NCBI RefSeq assembly: GCF_000212735.1
Contig: NC_015513.1
Span: 1 to 64,000 of the forward strand
From: Haliscomenobacter hydrossis DSM 1100
GTDB lineage: Bacteria > Bacteroidota > Bacteroidia > Chitinophagales > Saprospiraceae
Length of the DNA: 64,000 bases
Direction of reading: 5' to 3'
In this document: positions 35,030 through 44,731 of the stretch, in pieces
How the letters are laid out: each line of letters starts with the position of its first letter
Numbering within the stretch: the first letter of the stretch is position 1
Made by a program: the position numbers and the translations under genes
Notes under the pieces: generated by a model
What the model saw: only the letters and a program-made list of their open reading frames with translations
What the model was told of the DNA's origin: nothing
The model's database searches: none

Positions 35030-37102
35030 ATGAAATACTTCATTTGTTTTTGCTGTCTACTTGCTTTGCTTCCATTGATGCAAGCCCAAGACATCAAATC
35101 TTGCACAGCTACCTTAAAAAACGACACGTTATACGTTGCCAATAATCGGATTTCCAGAACTTACCTCTGGAATCAAGGCAACCTCATTTCACGCGCATTG
35201 AGCGACAAGGCCAATCGAAAAACCTGGCTGATGAGCGGCAATAAACCCGATTTGATCTTCCCGGGGCAAGGTGAAAAGGCTGAAAATGCGCGCTTTGAGG
35301 CAAAAATTGTGTCCAAAACGTCCGTCACGCCCGAGTACCTGAGCGCAGAAGTCACTTATTTTTTGGACAAACTGGAGGTCAAGCGGGTGTTTCGGATTTA
35401 TCCCGATTGCCCGGCTATTGCTTGCGACCTCTATTTTCGGGGCAGCTCTACTGCCGTTTGGCTTCAGCCAGGCACCAACCTGGCAGATATGGTCAACCTC
35501 GAAAAACTCACCGCCAGCACTGCCGGGAACAATACCCCCGTTATTGAAAAATTAGAATTACCCGGTCGGCATTGGCGCTTGGATGCCGTGGAGTTTTCGG
35601 ACATTACCGATCGCTTCAACAACCTAGTGAACACCGTTCAGGCCATCTCTTACCGACCCAATTTGTACCGTGGTAATCTGCTTTTTGCCCACGACAATAC
35701 CAGCAACTACGGGGTGTTTATGCTCAAAGAAGCCCCTACCTCCAATGTGCAATTGGCCTATCCTGGCGGCGATTTTCTCACCGAGTTTGGCACCCTGCGG
35801 ATCATTGGTGCGGGCTTGAACCCGGCGGATTTACATCCCTCGGAATGGCGACGCGGTTATGGATTTGTAACCGGAGTCTATGCGGGTGATCCCAACAATC
35901 GCTACAAAGCCCTGCGTACCTATCAGCGCAAACTGCGCATCCATGTGCCAGGACGAGACGAAATGATCCTCATGAACACCTGGGGTGACCGCGGCCAGGA
36001 TACCCGGGTCAGTGAAAAATTTGCCCTGCTGGAATTGGAAGCGGGGGCTAAACTGGGCATTACCCATTTTCAACTGGATGATGGTTGGGAATCGGGGCGT
36101 TCTTCTAATTCCGCGTTTAAAGGGGGATCTTTGGAAAAAATCTGGGACAATCCCAAATACTGGGAACCGCATCCCGAAAAATTTCCCAACGGACTCGCTC
36201 CCGTCGTAAAAAAAGGCAAAGAACTGGGCATTGAGGTCTGCCTGTGGTTCAATCCCAGTAGAGACAACAGCAACGAAAATTGGGAAAAGGATGCCGATGT
36301 TTTGATCGGAATTTACCAGAAATACGGCATTCGTACCTTCAAGATTGATGGGGTGGCACTGCCGGATAAACTGGCGGAGGTGAATTTTCGGAAGTTTCTG
36401 GACAAAGTCAGCCAGGCCACGGATCACCAGGTGGTGTTCAATCTGGATGTCACCGCCAACCGCCGGGGAGGCTACCATTACCTTAATGAGTATGGCAATA
36501 TTTTTCTGGAAAACCGCTATACGGACTGGACCAATTATTACCCCTACACTACCCTGCGCAACTTGTGGATGTTGTCAAAATACGTCCCGGCGCAAAACTT
36601 CCAGATTGAGTTTTTGAACAAATGGCGCAACCTGGATAAATACCCGGCCAACGACCCTTTTGCCCCCCAAAACTACTCCTTTGATTACCTTTTTGCCATC
36701 ACCATGTTTGCACAGCCCCTCGCCTGGTTTGAAGGCACGGGTCTGCCCGCCGAAGCATTTTCGACTTCCAAGCTAATCAAGACCTACCTCCAGCACAATA
36801 CCAAAATTCACGCTGGCCAAATTTTCCCGATCGGCAATGAACCGGATGGCCTGCAATGGACGGGTTTCCAATCGATTGGCAATGCGCAATCCGGCTACCT
36901 CCTGGTGTTTCGCGAAGCCACTGCCGAAGCCAGAAAGGCCGTAAAAACCTGGTTGCCAGCTGGCAAAAAAGTAAAATGTACGCTGATCGCTGGTGCCGGG
37001 AAATCCTTCGAAAGCCTAGTTCAGGCGGAAGGCAGTGTCACCTTTGAATTGCCCAGTAAGAACAGTTTTGCGTTGTACCACTATTCAATCACCGAAAAGT
37101 AA
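35030..37102 (+). CDS. GH36-type alpha-galactosidase
   Basis: The 690-residue protein has a signal peptide ending MQAQ (about residue 20), an N-terminal beta-supersandwich to about 310, and a TIM barrel from about 315 (MNTWGDRGQD). The barrel shows the substrate-binding DDGW in ITHFQLDDGWESG near 348 and the nucleophile Asp in TFKIDGVAL near 438. The LENRYTDWTN region near 495 is where the acid/base Asp is expected. Known: GH36 retaining enzymes release terminal alpha-galactose or related sugars; some members act on alpha-N-acetylgalactosamine. It follows the GH28-like gene by 29 bases and is probably co-transcribed. Confidence 0.82.
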   Translation: MKYFICFCCLLALLPLMQAQDIKSCTATLKNDTLYVANNRISRTYLWNQGNLISRALSDKANRKTWLMSGNKPDLIFPGQGEKAENARFEAKIVSKTSVTPEYLSAEVTYFLDKLEVKRVFRIYPDCPAIACDLYFRGSSTAVWLQPGTNLADMVNLEKLTASTAGNNTPVIEKLELPGRHWRLDAVEFSDITDRFNNLVNTVQAISYRPNLYRGNLLFAHDNTSNYGVFMLKEAPTSNVQLAYPGGDFLTEFGTLRIIGAGLNPADLHPSEWRRGYGFVTGVYAGDPNNRYKALRTYQRKLRIHVPGRDEMILMNTWGDRGQDTRVSEKFALLELEAGAKLGITHFQLDDGWESGRSSNSAFKGGSLEKIWDNPKYWEPHPEKFPNGLAPVVKKGKELGIEVCLWFNPSRDNSNENWEKDADVLIGIYQKYGIRTFKIDGVALPDKLAEVNFRKFLDKVSQATDHQVVFNLDVTANRRGGYHYLNEYGNIFLENRYTDWTNYYPYTTLRNLWMLSKYVPAQNFQIEFLNKWRNLDKYPANDPFAPQNYSFDYLFAITMFAQPLAWFEGTGLPAEAFSTSKLIKTYLQHNTKIHAGQIFPIGNEPDGLQWTGFQSIGNAQSGYLLVFREATAEARKAVKTWLPAGKKVKCTLIAGAGKSFESLVQAEGSVTFELPSKNSFALYHYSITEK

Positions 37103-37106
37103 AGCC

Positions 37107-38216
37107 ATGGTTACTGCTCAACAATCATTTTTTTGCCGATTCATGATCCTGGTTTTATGTTCCGTGTTGTATCAGTGTGCTTATGCCCGCCAGTATTACC
37201 TCAACAGCAACTCCGGTAATGATTCCCAGGCGGGAATTGCCCGGGATAAAGCCTGGAAATCCCTGGCATCTTTACACCAGCGGAATTTTCTACCGGGCGA
37301 CACCATCAATTTTGAATGTGGCTCGGGGTGGGATACTGGTTTGGAGATCAACGACAGTGGAAGCCCCGACAAACCCATCGTTTTTCGGGCCATCGGCACG
37401 GGGAGTAAACCGGTTTTTAGTCAGGCTAAGGCAGGTGGAAAAGCCGTTAATATTTTGAGCAGTTATGTCATCCTCGATGCTGTGCTCGCCAAAGATGCCC
37501 AGTATGCCGCGGTCAACATCGCCAAAGGTGCCAATCACAACATCATCCGCAATTGTGAAATGAGCAATGCTGGGGCTGGAGTAATGATCTCCGGAAAATA
37601 CAACCTCATCACCCAGAACTACGCCCACGACCTAGTGATGGTAAAAAACACCCCTGGAGGCGACGACGATTATGGCGCCGTAGCCTTTTGGGTATTTAAT
37701 TCCAACAACGAAATTTCTTACAATCGGGCCACACGCTGTCGAGCCCCTAGCCTGGACTATGGTTCCGACGGCGGTTTTTTTGAAATTTACAGCAATGGTG
37801 ATAGCTCATATGTGCACCACAATTACGCCGAAGATTGTAATGGCTTTTTGGAAGTGGGAGGTGGCACCGCGCGTCATGTCATGGTGTCCCATAATGTATC
37901 ACTGGAGAATGGGGAGTGGACTTTTCATGTGAGTGGGAAATTCCGCGCTGACATTCAGGATTTTAGAATGGAGCACAATACCATCATTTCCAAAAAAGGC
38001 ACCAAATGGAACAACATACTGGGTTTGGGCAGGGATGCCCCGAATTTACCTACGGTGATTTTTAGCCACAACCTCGTCATCATTGGTGGGGAGTCAGGCG
38101 AAAAAGTGGCCCGCCACGGCAATTTCACGCATGAAAACAACACCTACTTCCTGCTGGATGGTGCTCAGTTGGGTTATACCTTGCATGCTTCCGAAAACAT
38201 ATCAAATGTCAATTAA
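37107..38216 (+). CDS. Secreted right-handed beta-helix protein (pectate-lyase-like/NosD-like)
   Basis: The chosen ATG at 37107 (MVTAQQSFFCRF) lies 4 bases after the alpha-galactosidase stop codon and leads to a signal peptide ending AYAR (about residue 28). The 369-residue product has YYLNSNSGNDSQAG, typical of the N-cap of beta-helix lyases, then repeated NxI/NxY rungs (NHNIIRNCEMSN, YNLITQNYAHD, NNEISYNRATRC, SSYVHHNYAEDC). Known: this fold covers polysaccharide lyases, epimerases and non-catalytic binders. Catalytic residues cannot be assigned. It ends the tight hydrolase run and is followed by a strong hairpin. Confidence 0.75.
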   Translation: MVTAQQSFFCRFMILVLCSVLYQCAYARQYYLNSNSGNDSQAGIARDKAWKSLASLHQRNFLPGDTINFECGSGWDTGLEINDSGSPDKPIVFRAIGTGSKPVFSQAKAGGKAVNILSSYVILDAVLAKDAQYAAVNIAKGANHNIIRNCEMSNAGAGVMISGKYNLITQNYAHDLVMVKNTPGGDDDYGAVAFWVFNSNNEISYNRATRCRAPSLDYGSDGGFFEIYSNGDSSYVHHNYAEDCNGFLEVGGGTARHVMVSHNVSLENGEWTFHVSGKFRADIQDFRMEHNTIISKKGTKWNNILGLGRDAPNLPTVIFSHNLVIIGGESGEKVARHGNFTHENNTYFLLDGAQLGYTLHASENISNVN

Positions 38217-38237
38217 GTACTCGGTCGATTTTAACCT

Positions 38238-38270
38238 ATTGACGGGGTGACTCGAAGTCACCCCGTCAAT
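38238..38270 (+). terminator. Strong hairpin terminator
   Basis: attgacggggtgac (38238-38251) pairs perfectly with gtcaccccgtcaat (38257-38270) over 14 bp around a 5-base loop (tcgaa). It lies 21 bases after the beta-helix gene stop. Only a short AT stretch follows, not a clean T-run, but stem strength and position make it the best transcript end in this locus. Confidence 0.75.
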
Positions 38271-38338
38271 TTACCTTCAATTTTCAATGAGTTAGAAATC
38301 CAACCCATTATTCGCATAATTAACTAAAAACAACCATC

Positions 38339-39334
38339 ATGTGGTGTTTGTGCTTTGTTTTCACCCATTTATTCAACTTAGCCAGGCCTGAGTTTCCAAT
38401 TCAGCCAGATAAGTTCAGCCAGCTTGATCCAAGTGTGGGTATTTCCCAACCAAGAGTAGCACCCTCCATGCAGATTGATACCGGGAAATCCCCCTTCTTA
38501 CCTGCGCCACTGACAATGGAAGGTGCTCCCCCACCCCGAAAGCTCCACGAGGTGGAGCAAATTCTGGGTACTGCCCTGAAAAGCAAGAAAAATAAAAAAC
38601 TGGCGGAACTGCGCATTGTGCTTTGTGCTGCCGAAAAAGACCCCGGCCATACCAAAGTCGGCTTGCATGATTACCCGCTCTGGCAGTCTCGCTGGACCAG
38701 GTTGTTGAATATGGGGCAGTACGTTGAAGCGGAACCTGCGATCCATTGGCCCAGCCCCGAGCAATGGCAACATGCCGATCTCATCGTATTCAACGCCTAC
38801 AATCCAACCTGGAGTTTGGAAAAAGATTCGCTGAAACTCAAAGACCGTGGCCAGGAACTGGAACAATTCCTGGCCCGTGGTGGTGGCTTGGTCTTTATTC
38901 ATTTTGCCTTGAATGCTGGGCCTAATGGCCCTAATGCCCGAGCTTTGGCTGCCTATACGGGTCTGGCTTTACATCGGGGGCAGACCCGCTACCGACTGAC
39001 CAAAGAATGGCTAATTGACACCAGCCATCCCTTGGCCAAAGGTTTTAGCAACTTGCAAATTCCAGATGAATGTTACTGGAATTTTGCCGGAAATCTTGAT
39101 TCCAGCGCGAAAGTCTTGGCCAATAACCTGCAAGAGGACAGTTTGAGGCCCCAAATGTGGACCCGGGAGCATGGCGCAGGGCGGGTCTTTGTGAGTGTGC
39201 CCGGCCATCACACCTGGACTTTTGATGATCCACTGTACCGAATCCTCATCTTCAGGGGCATGATGTGGGCTGCTCGTCAACCAATGGATCGTCTGGCGCC
39301 GCTGAGTATCCTGGGCGCCCGGGTGGAACCATAA
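38339..39334 (+). CDS. ThuA-domain protein
   Basis: The 331-residue protein starts MWCLCFVFTHLFNL, a short hydrophobic leader. The ThuA-like (class I glutamine-amidotransferase-like) fold runs from about residue 100: LRIVLCAAEKDPGHTK, ADLIVFNAYNPTW near 145, GGGLVFIHFALNAG near 182, GRVFVSVPGHHTWTFDDP near 285, closing RILIFRGMMWAARQP. Known: ThuA proteins accompany Gfo/Idh/MocA and GMC oxidoreductases in 3-keto-sugar metabolism, and ThuA/ThuB oxidise trehalose to 3-ketotrehalose. It stands alone after the hairpin terminator and may have its own promoter. Role inferred only from fold and neighbours. Confidence 0.8.
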   Translation: MWCLCFVFTHLFNLARPEFPIQPDKFSQLDPSVGISQPRVAPSMQIDTGKSPFLPAPLTMEGAPPPRKLHEVEQILGTALKSKKNKKLAELRIVLCAAEKDPGHTKVGLHDYPLWQSRWTRLLNMGQYVEAEPAIHWPSPEQWQHADLIVFNAYNPTWSLEKDSLKLKDRGQELEQFLARGGGLVFIHFALNAGPNGPNARALAAYTGLALHRGQTRYRLTKEWLIDTSHPLAKGFSNLQIPDECYWNFAGNLDSSAKVLANNLQEDSLRPQMWTREHGAGRVFVSVPGHHTWTFDDPLYRILIFRGMMWAARQPMDRLAPLSILGARVEP

Positions 39335-39465
39335 GTAGTATACCCACTTCTTTTCTGCGTCATGGCTTGAGGTGATGGTGAATTGTTGCAAATTTGGTTG
39401 AAAAGGCGCAGCATAAAGTGAGTTTAAAGGTCTTTTGCCCTAAAGCAGAATGAAGGTTTTTTCGC

Positions 39466-39473
39466 TACCTTTG
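39466..39473 (+). promoter_or_regulatory. Bacteroidota-type -7 box TACCTTTG
   Basis: TACCTTTG at 39466-39473 is an exact match to the TAnnTTTG -7 element and ends 19 bases before the ATPase start codon at 39493, which would give a very short leader. A TTTG further upstream (39434-39437) is 28 bases away, more than the usual 19-21 spacing, so the -33 element is weak. Confidence 0.4.
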
Positions 39474-39492
39474 TAGCAAAAGCAATCACCCT

Positions 39493-41010
39493 ATGCGTGT
39501 ATTTAATACCTCTGGTCCCAATATTCCTGCAAAGCACTATACCCTGCTGCGTGAAGCACTGGTGGAGCAGGGCATCCAGATGGTACAAGAAGAGCGTTAT
39601 TTTACCATTTGGGCACCACGCCAGACGGGGAAGAGTACCTATTTTTTGCTCCTCAAAGCTGCCTTGGAAAAACAAGGATATGCTGTTCTCAAAATCAATG
39701 TAGAGGATTTGATCAACGCATCGCTGGAGACCTTGGTTGCTCGGCTGGAGCAGGAGTTTCGGGCCATTGGCATCACCTTAACCCCCATTGATAGTCTGGG
39801 TGACTTGACCAACTTCATCTCCAATTTATCCCTTAAAAAATTGGTGCTCATTGTAGATGAAATTGAAGGGCTCAATCCAGCACTATTGGGGCAGTTTTTA
39901 CATGCCATCCGCAGTCTGTACCACAGTCGCGATCAAAATCCACTCAAAAGTGCCATTTTGGTTGGCGTTAGCAATATTGTGGGGGTTATGGAAGACAATG
40001 CCAGTCCTTTCAACATCGCAGACACACTCAATATCCCTTATTTCACGGATGCAGAAACCGGGCAGTTACTTCAACAGCACGAGCTAGAAAGTGGGCAAAT
40101 TTTTGCCCCTAAAGTGATTGAAGAAATCCGTCGCATTACGGCCAATCAACCAGGATTGGTCAATGGTTTTGCGCAACAGTTAGTATCTCGCAGCCAGGGT
40201 AAATCCACGATCAGCTACGAAGATTACCTCGAGGTAGAAGATTGGTACCTGAATGAGGCCATCGATAAAAACTTCGCCAACATCCTGAAGCAGGCCAAAA
40301 AGCATCGGACTTTTTTGGAAAAATTACTGTTTCGCGAAATCGAAGTCCCCTTTGAGATAGACCGTGAGACGATTAAAGCCCTGCATGTTAACGGCCTCAT
40401 TCGTCGAAATGCCGCCGGGATGGTAGAATTTTGGGTGCCTTTTTACAAAAAGTGGCTTCAAAAAGCCTTTTACCCTTATACCAACGGCGAAAAAGAAGAG
40501 CTCAGCAGCAGTTTGTATGCGCCAGAATTTTTCACCCAAGCGGGCAAATTGGCGATTGACAAACTCATTGACGCGTACAAGGCTTACGTCAAAAGAAGAG
40601 GTTTTGCCGTGTTCCGCGAAAAAGATGAAGCGGGCAATTATACCTCCATCAAAGAATCAGGTCTCATTTACAGTTTTGAAACCTTTATTGCGGCTTTTTT
40701 ATTACAAGCCCAGGGCAAAAGTTACCGGGAAGCGAATACTGGCCTGGGAAAAAGTGATTTGATTCTCAACATCAAAGGTGAAGAGATTTTGTTTGAGAGC
40801 AAGAAGTACTATGGTTTTGCCCAGTTTGAGGCGGGCAAAAAGCAACTGGCCTATTATGCCGAAAGTCTGGCACTTCAGGAAGCGGTGTACTTGGTTTTTG
40901 CTCCCAATCACCTGCGGTATCCGGCTCTGGTGCAAGAAGGACAGGAAGAAATTCGAGGTGTACACATCACTACTTTTTTGATCGATTACGATGAAGAGAA
41001 GGATTTTTGA
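39493..41010 (+). CDS. AAA-like ATPase with C-terminal PD-(D/E)XK nuclease-like domain
   Basis: The 505-residue protein has a Walker A motif in APRQTGKST near residue 40 and Walker B in LVLIVDEIEG near 117. An alpha-helical lid and winged-helix-like region follow to about 330. The C-terminal domain has GLGKSDLILNIKGEEILFESKKY near 420, reading as D-(x)n-E-x-K of the PD-(D/E)XK nuclease superfamily. Known: such AAA-like/DUF1703-type proteins occur in many copies in Bacteroidota and their function is unproven; defence or mobile-element roles have been proposed. It has its own promoter-like box and no operon partner, and interrupts the sugar genes, suggesting separate arrival. Confidence 0.78.
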   Translation: MRVFNTSGPNIPAKHYTLLREALVEQGIQMVQEERYFTIWAPRQTGKSTYFLLLKAALEKQGYAVLKINVEDLINASLETLVARLEQEFRAIGITLTPIDSLGDLTNFISNLSLKKLVLIVDEIEGLNPALLGQFLHAIRSLYHSRDQNPLKSAILVGVSNIVGVMEDNASPFNIADTLNIPYFTDAETGQLLQQHELESGQIFAPKVIEEIRRITANQPGLVNGFAQQLVSRSQGKSTISYEDYLEVEDWYLNEAIDKNFANILKQAKKHRTFLEKLLFREIEVPFEIDRETIKALHVNGLIRRNAAGMVEFWVPFYKKWLQKAFYPYTNGEKEELSSSLYAPEFFTQAGKLAIDKLIDAYKAYVKRRGFAVFREKDEAGNYTSIKESGLIYSFETFIAAFLLQAQGKSYREANTGLGKSDLILNIKGEEILFESKKYYGFAQFEAGKKQLAYYAESLALQEAVYLVFAPNHLRYPALVQEGQEEIRGVHITTFLIDYDEEKDF

Positions 41011-41178
41011 TTAAAAATTAAATAGAATATTGTTTAGGAACGGAAATGCAACTATACCTCATTTCCGTTTCCAATTGATCGGCACTTATCTCAATTAAGC
41101 ACTTTATTAGCACTGGCAATTTAAAATTCAAAGACCCATATCGACCCCTCTTGTTTATTCCTGCTGGAAAGGGTCCAA

Positions 41179-42069
41179 TTACTTCTCCCCTTCCATTTTC
41201 CGGTATTTTGCTGGCGAAACCCCCATTTGTTGCTTAAACAGCCGCGAAAAATAAAAGGGGTCACTGATGCCAATTTGCAGGGCAATTTCATTGATCCGCA
41301 ACTGGCTAAAATGCAACAATTGACAAGCTCTTTGAATCCGCAATTGATTGAAATATTCAATCGGAGCATAGCCGGTATCTTCTTTAAATTTTCTGGAAAA
41401 AAAGGAAGTCGAAAGGTGCACCGATTGGGCAATTTGCTCCAAACTCAACGATTGTAAGAGATTATCTTGCATCAACTTTATGGCCCGCTCAGTTGAGCTG
41501 ATGACCTGGTTCTCGGTGTTGTTTTGCTGAAAATGCTCCAGGGTAATAAAGGTGCTGAGGTAATGCGGAAACAATTGATTGGCAAAATACAAGTTGCCGA
41601 TGCTAAATCCTTTGGCAAAGGTGTTGGCAATTTGTTTGAACAGTTCGTTCCTTTCCTCCGAAAAACCCACCTGAACCGTTTGGAAAACCTCGGTTGGCTG
41701 GCCCATGAGCGCTTGAACTACCTCATCCGCCTGGCTCCCCAACAAATGAAACCAATAAATTGTCCAGGGTTTTTTAATGTCGGCAGAATAGGAATGAGCG
41801 CAGTTTTTGGGAATTACAAACAACTCGCCAGCTTTGAGTTCGAGCTTTTGTTGGGCCAGTTGAATCCAGCCCTTTCCCCCACTGCAATACAGGAGAATGA
41901 CCTGCGAAGTACCCCTCGGCCGTTGGTAGTAGTGATACAGCGCTTTGGGGTAAAAACCCATTCGACAAATGTACAAGGCATTGATCAAAGGCAATTCTGC
42001 ACACTTGTTCCGCGCTGCCTTGGGTACATCGATAATCAACTGTCCACTAAAACCGCTGCTTTTTTGCAT
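41179..42069 (-). CDS. AraC family transcriptional regulator
   Basis: The 296-residue protein has an N-terminal cupin-like ligand domain (residues ~20-130, GELFVIPKNCAHSYSADIKKPWTIYWFHLLG) and a C-terminal pair of helix-turn-helices (~195-290: SLEQIAQSVHLSTSFFSRKFKEDTG and LRINEIALQIGISDPFYFSRLFKQQMGVSP). Known: AraC/XylS sugar regulators of this form bind a sugar in the cupin and activate nearby operons. It is divergent from the GH38-like gene with only 44 bases between the start codons, so it very likely controls that gene and the run behind it. Confidence 0.92.
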   Translation of the reverse strand: MQKSSGFSGQLIIDVPKAARNKCAELPLINALYICRMGFYPKALYHYYQRPRGTSQVILLYCSGGKGWIQLAQQKLELKAGELFVIPKNCAHSYSADIKKPWTIYWFHLLGSQADEVVQALMGQPTEVFQTVQVGFSEERNELFKQIANTFAKGFSIGNLYFANQLFPHYLSTFITLEHFQQNNTENQVISSTERAIKLMQDNLLQSLSLEQIAQSVHLSTSFFSRKFKEDTGYAPIEYFNQLRIQRACQLLHFSQLRINEIALQIGISDPFYFSRLFKQQMGVSPAKYRKMEGEK

Positions 42070-42113
42070 AATAATGTAACTTTATTTCGGTTCTGCTTAT
42101 TAAAAAAAATTCT

Positions 42114-44687
42114 ATGCAACAGTTCCTTGTTTTGTTCTTTTTCTGCATAGCCTGGAATATGCCAGCGCAATCGATTCAACACCTTTACCTTGCCAACGAC
42201 GACCATACTGATTACATGTGGACGGGCAACGAAGTGCAGTACGACAGCGCCTTTGTAAAAATGCTCGACTATTACCTCCTTCAAATAGACGCTACAAAAA
42301 ACAATGCCCCCGATTTTCAAACCCGCTTTAATTGCGATGGCAGCTATTGGTTGCACATTTATGAAAAATACCGCAGCCCGGCGCAGTTCAATCGCCTGGT
42401 CGCCGCCCTTCGCTCGGGGCACATCAGCAGCCCGCTCAACACCCTCGTGAGCACTTACGGGGCCCAACCCACGGAGGCGGTCATTCGGGGCATGTACTAC
42501 GCTGGCCAAATGGAGCGCCGCCTGGGCTTGCGCTTCCCGCTGGCCGTGGCGATGGAAAACCAAACCCTACCCCTGGGTTTGAGCTCCTTGTGGGCAGGTT
42601 CGGGGGCCAAGTACAGTTGGCGGGGAGTATGCGGCTGCGCCAGCCGGTTGGCCAATACCCAACTCGCTCAACGCCAGCACCAACTCTATCAGTACCGAGG
42701 ATTGGATGGGCAGGGCGTGACCATGAAATGGTACAGCCTCAAGGGCGACAACCGTTCATTGGGCGGCTATGGAGAGGCCCGCCAGGATAAAGAATTAAAG
42801 GATGCCACCCACAGTTTAGCCCAAACGATCAGCGAACTTAGTAAGCTTTGCGACAGCTCTTCCACTGCTTATCCTTTCAAGATCGCCGGTGCCTTTGGGT
42901 ATGGCTGGGATGATCTCGATACCTACGTTGCACCAGCTTTTGTGACTGCAGCCCAAGCCGGAACTACTCTGCAACGCAAAGTGAGGGTCTCGAATGAAGT
43001 AGACTTTTTTGAAGACGTTCACAACACTTACCCCAACTTGCCCCATGAATCCCTTGCTTACGGCAATGAGTGGGACACCTATTGCGCCTCGATGAACGAA
43101 ACCACCGCCCAAGTGCGCCGCGCCACCGAAAAACTGCGCAGTGCCGAAGCCCTCGCAACCGTGGTCGCACTTCGTGATAAAACCTTTGGCCAGCAATTGC
43201 AACAACTGCGCAATCGGGCCTGGGAGGGTTTTGGTTTGTATTGGGAGCACGACTGGACCGCCGACGGCCCCGTCAAACACCCAGAGCGCGCCGCCTGGCA
43301 AATCCGCATCCAACAACAAATTACGACTTACATCGATACCTTATTCAACCTGGCGCGTACCCGCCTGGGGGGGCAACTGGCCAAAACTGTACTTCCCCGC
43401 TTTTATGTTTTTAACCCGCTCAGTTGGGTCCGAAATGATGTGGCCGATTTGGAATACGCCGGAATTTATCCGGTCAGGGTCATGGATGTAAGCACCGGTC
43501 AGGAAGCCAGTAGTCAGTTGATTCAGCAAAATGGCCAGCGGTATTTGCGGGTCTGGGCTGAAAACATTCCCTCGGTGGGGTATAAAGTATTTGAAATCCA
43601 GCCTGGTTCGCCCAAACCACAAACAGCAGCAGCTTTGGTCAATGGCGAAGTGGTCCAAAACCAATTTTACCGCATCCACTTGCGCAAGTCCGGAGTGATT
43701 ACCGAGCTATACGATAGCCTGGCGCAGCGGCAATTGGTCAAAGCGACCGATGGCAGATACCTCAATGACTTGGGCGCTACTCAACTGGACGAAGGCGAAA
43801 ATTTGGTGGTGGAAAATGCCGGCCCCGTGTCCGTCACCCTCAAGGCCGTTTCCAAACACCCCTTGCAGCACAGCGTTCGACTGACCTTGTACAAAAACAG
43901 CCCCCGCATCGACATCCAAAATAACATTGAGGAAAATTTTCAAGACCTAAAAACCTGGGCATTTTCCACGGCTTTAAACCAACCCCGCACCCAACACGAG
44001 GAACTAGGGGCTATTCTCAGCGCCAAAAAACAAACCCGTGGTGGACATTATGCCGCGCAAAACGCCCGTTACGACTGGTTGACTTTCAATCATTTTGCTG
44101 ACTTGAGCGAAGCCAATTATGGCCTTACCTTATCCAACCTGGATTGTAGCTTTTTTAAACTGGGCAACAGCAGTCCCGACTCCTTATGGGAGCACTCCGC
44201 CCAATTGAATGCCCTGGCTGGCGGTCAAACGGATGGACCAAAACTGGGTATTCCTGCTCAAAATGGCGCAACTGACTTGCGTTACCACTTTGCCCTGCGC
44301 AGCCATCAACAAGCTTTTGACGCTACTGAGGCCATGAAATTTGCCCTGGAACATCAAAACCCGCTCGTAACGGCCATGCTCGCTGGGGCAAGTACTCCAA
44401 AGTCTAAACAATTGCATTACTCACTCCTTCGCATCACCGACCCTGGTGTATTGCTTTGGGCCATAAAACCTGCGGAAGAGGGCATGGAACAGGGGCTGAT
44501 TACCCGGTTTTGGAACATTAACAATGAGGTGAAAAAACCAAATATTCACTTTGCGAAGCCCCTTCAGCAGTTGTGGGAAAGCACTCATTTGGAGACCAAC
44601 CTAGCCAAATTGAGCCCCCGAAAAGGGATACTAAGTGAAACTTTTCAGGCTCAACAGCTAAAAACTTTCCGCTGTTGGTTGAAGTAG
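42114..44687 (+). CDS. GH38-like (alpha-mannosidase-type) protein
   Basis: The 857-residue protein has a signal peptide ending PAQS (about residue 18) followed at once by LYLANDDHTDYMW, matching the HxD zinc-ligand motif near the N-terminus of GH38 alpha-mannosidases. A long helical middle (~250-400) and beta-rich C-terminal half (from RFYVFNPLSWVRNDVADLE near 438, resembling the post-barrel domain of GH38) follow. The usual nucleophile motif DPFGHS is not visible; the corresponding region reads WAGSGAKYSWRGVCGC. It may therefore be a divergent subgroup with a different specificity or no hydrolase activity. First of a three-gene rightward run with esterase and sulfatase. Confidence 0.6.
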   Translation: MQQFLVLFFFCIAWNMPAQSIQHLYLANDDHTDYMWTGNEVQYDSAFVKMLDYYLLQIDATKNNAPDFQTRFNCDGSYWLHIYEKYRSPAQFNRLVAALRSGHISSPLNTLVSTYGAQPTEAVIRGMYYAGQMERRLGLRFPLAVAMENQTLPLGLSSLWAGSGAKYSWRGVCGCASRLANTQLAQRQHQLYQYRGLDGQGVTMKWYSLKGDNRSLGGYGEARQDKELKDATHSLAQTISELSKLCDSSSTAYPFKIAGAFGYGWDDLDTYVAPAFVTAAQAGTTLQRKVRVSNEVDFFEDVHNTYPNLPHESLAYGNEWDTYCASMNETTAQVRRATEKLRSAEALATVVALRDKTFGQQLQQLRNRAWEGFGLYWEHDWTADGPVKHPERAAWQIRIQQQITTYIDTLFNLARTRLGGQLAKTVLPRFYVFNPLSWVRNDVADLEYAGIYPVRVMDVSTGQEASSQLIQQNGQRYLRVWAENIPSVGYKVFEIQPGSPKPQTAAALVNGEVVQNQFYRIHLRKSGVITELYDSLAQRQLVKATDGRYLNDLGATQLDEGENLVVENAGPVSVTLKAVSKHPLQHSVRLTLYKNSPRIDIQNNIEENFQDLKTWAFSTALNQPRTQHEELGAILSAKKQTRGGHYAAQNARYDWLTFNHFADLSEANYGLTLSNLDCSFFKLGNSSPDSLWEHSAQLNALAGGQTDGPKLGIPAQNGATDLRYHFALRSHQQAFDATEAMKFALEHQNPLVTAMLAGASTPKSKQLHYSLLRITDPGVLLWAIKPAEEGMEQGLITRFWNINNEVKKPNIHFAKPLQQLWESTHLETNLAKLSPRKGILSETFQAQQLKTFRCWLK

Positions 44688-44731
44688 CTTAAAAAGTATG
44701 CTTAATTTTAGGAAACCCTAATACCGGCATC

